14,197 nt of DNA, from assembly GCA_020201305.1 (NCBI GenBank), contig JAIVHC010000161.1, forward strand, positions 1-14,197. The letters run 5' to 3'. Shown in pieces: positions 13,759-14,197 of the stretch; position 1 is the stretch's first letter, and the number at the start of each line of letters is the position of its first letter. Position numbers and translations under genes: made by a program. Under the pieces are notes generated by a model. That model had not been told where the DNA came from. It searched no databases and saw nothing but the letters and a program-made list of their open reading frames with translations. The DNA comes from Geobacteraceae bacterium. Lineage in GTDB: Bacteria > Desulfobacterota > Desulfuromonadia > Desulfuromonadales > Desulfuromonadaceae.

Positions 13759-14197
13759 ATGCTTGAGATCGAGGTCCCAGGGATGGAGACGATGCAGCTT
13801 CAGCATCTGGTGCTGGACTGCAATGGCACCCTCACCTGCGATGCACAGCTGATCGATGGTATTAGTACACGCATTGAAAACCTGGCTCGCCATCTTGAAA
13901 TAAGGGTAATCACTGCGGATACCCACGGCAGTGCGCGCAAAACCCTTAAACCTCTCGGGTGCGTACTTCACGTGATCGAACCTCAGGAGCAGGCAGAGGC
14001 CAAGCGAGATTACATTGCCCGACTCGGGGCGGAGCACTGTGCGGCCATTGGCAACGGTTTCAACGACAACCTCATGCTCCGCACAGCATGCCTGGGGATC
14101 GCCGTAGTGCAGGCAGAGGGAGCCGCTGCACCTACGCTGCAACATGCTGATGTAGTATGCACTGATATCTGTGCTGCCCTCGACCTGTTCCTCAACC
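13759..14197 (+). CDS. HAD-superfamily phosphatase of the soluble P-type ATPase-like group, 3' end missing
   Basis: An open frame of 146 complete codons running off the window. It resembles COG4087-type proteins (soluble P-type ATPase-like HAD hydrolases). Motif I is LDCNGTLT with nucleophile D20; the second position is Asn where many HAD phosphatases have Asp, as is usual in this P-type-ATPase-like branch. Motif II is ITADT (T52), a likely motif III Lys is K82, and motif IV is IGNGFND (97-103). The ending VVCTDICAALDLFLN matches the normal C-terminus of the group, so only a few residues may be missing. Substrate unknown. The start codon lies six bases after the PPOX stop with GGAG nearby. 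Confidence 0.82.
   Translation, partial: MLEIEVPGMETMQLQHLVLDCNGTLTCDAQLIDGISTRIENLARHLEIRVITADTHGSARKTLKPLGCVLHVIEPQEQAEAKRDYIARLGAEHCAAIGNGFNDNLMLRTACLGIAVVQAEGAAAPTLQHADVVCTDICAALDLFLN

Noticed and set aside
13381..14145. 254-residue open frame opposite the PPOX and HAD genes
   Set aside because: It spans two well-supported genes on the other strand and their junction; the protein shows no recognisable domain.

Overview
The window is a chromosomal stretch of a Gram-negative proteobacterium. Evidence for this is an OmpA-type outer-membrane protein, a DUF481 outer-membrane protein, a complete TonB/ExbB/ExbD-type energy-transduction operon and several Sec signal peptides. A cbiT-like cobalamin gene and a rubrerythrin-like protein suggest an anaerobic or microaerobic lifestyle. 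A Desulfuromonas/Pelobacter-like or gammaproteobacterial host fits, but this is inference and I cannot fix the taxon from sequence alone.

Layout. Positions 1-702 (+): the 3' end of a cbiT/cobL-type precorrin methyltransferase, then a PilZ domain gene. 703-1102: an AT-rich leader region with two mutually exclusive hairpins just before the next gene. 1103-2428 (+): an OmpA-family porin-like protein with five thrombospondin type-3 calcium-binding repeats, closed by a strong terminator. 2568-2709: a 142-bp miniature inverted-repeat element (MITE) with a perfect 8-bp target duplication. 2935-3402 (+): a rubrerythrin-like ferritin-fold protein behind a palindromic operator candidate, closed by a 16-bp perfect hairpin that also serves the convergent genes. 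3519-7024 (-): an ATP-dependent DNA ligase with signal peptide (LigE type), a ZIP metal transporter and a flavoprotein of the lipoamide dehydrogenase family that has lost both redox cysteines. A second, 160-bp copy of the MITE sits exactly at the ligase stop codon, splitting ligase from zip. 7095-7826 (-): a DUF481 protein. 7979-13270 (-): a six-gene operon in the order DUF3450 - TtpC-like ExbB - ExbB - ExbD - TonB - TPR protein, tightly overlapped and matching the order of the TonB2/TtpC systems of Vibrio and Shewanella. 13366-14197 (+): a divergent pair, a PPOX-family flavin protein and a HAD-type soluble P-type-ATPase-like phosphatase (cut by the window end).

How the genes work together. 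The six-gene operon encodes an inner-membrane proton-driven motor (TtpC-like/ExbB/ExbD), its TonB transducer and periplasmic helpers that would energise outer-membrane uptake; no TonB-dependent receptor is in the window. The small exbB is broken: about 25 bp of its most conserved transmembrane helix are missing and the reading frame shifts, so the motor either relies on the TtpC-like subunit or another ExbB, or the sequence has an error there.

Most notable observations: the two MITE copies with intact target duplications and near-identical cores, the damaged exbB inside an otherwise intact operon, the cysteine-less dehydrogenase that keeps its His-Glu dyad, and the alternative hairpins ahead of ompA. 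I do not see a clearly new defence or mobile gene system here.
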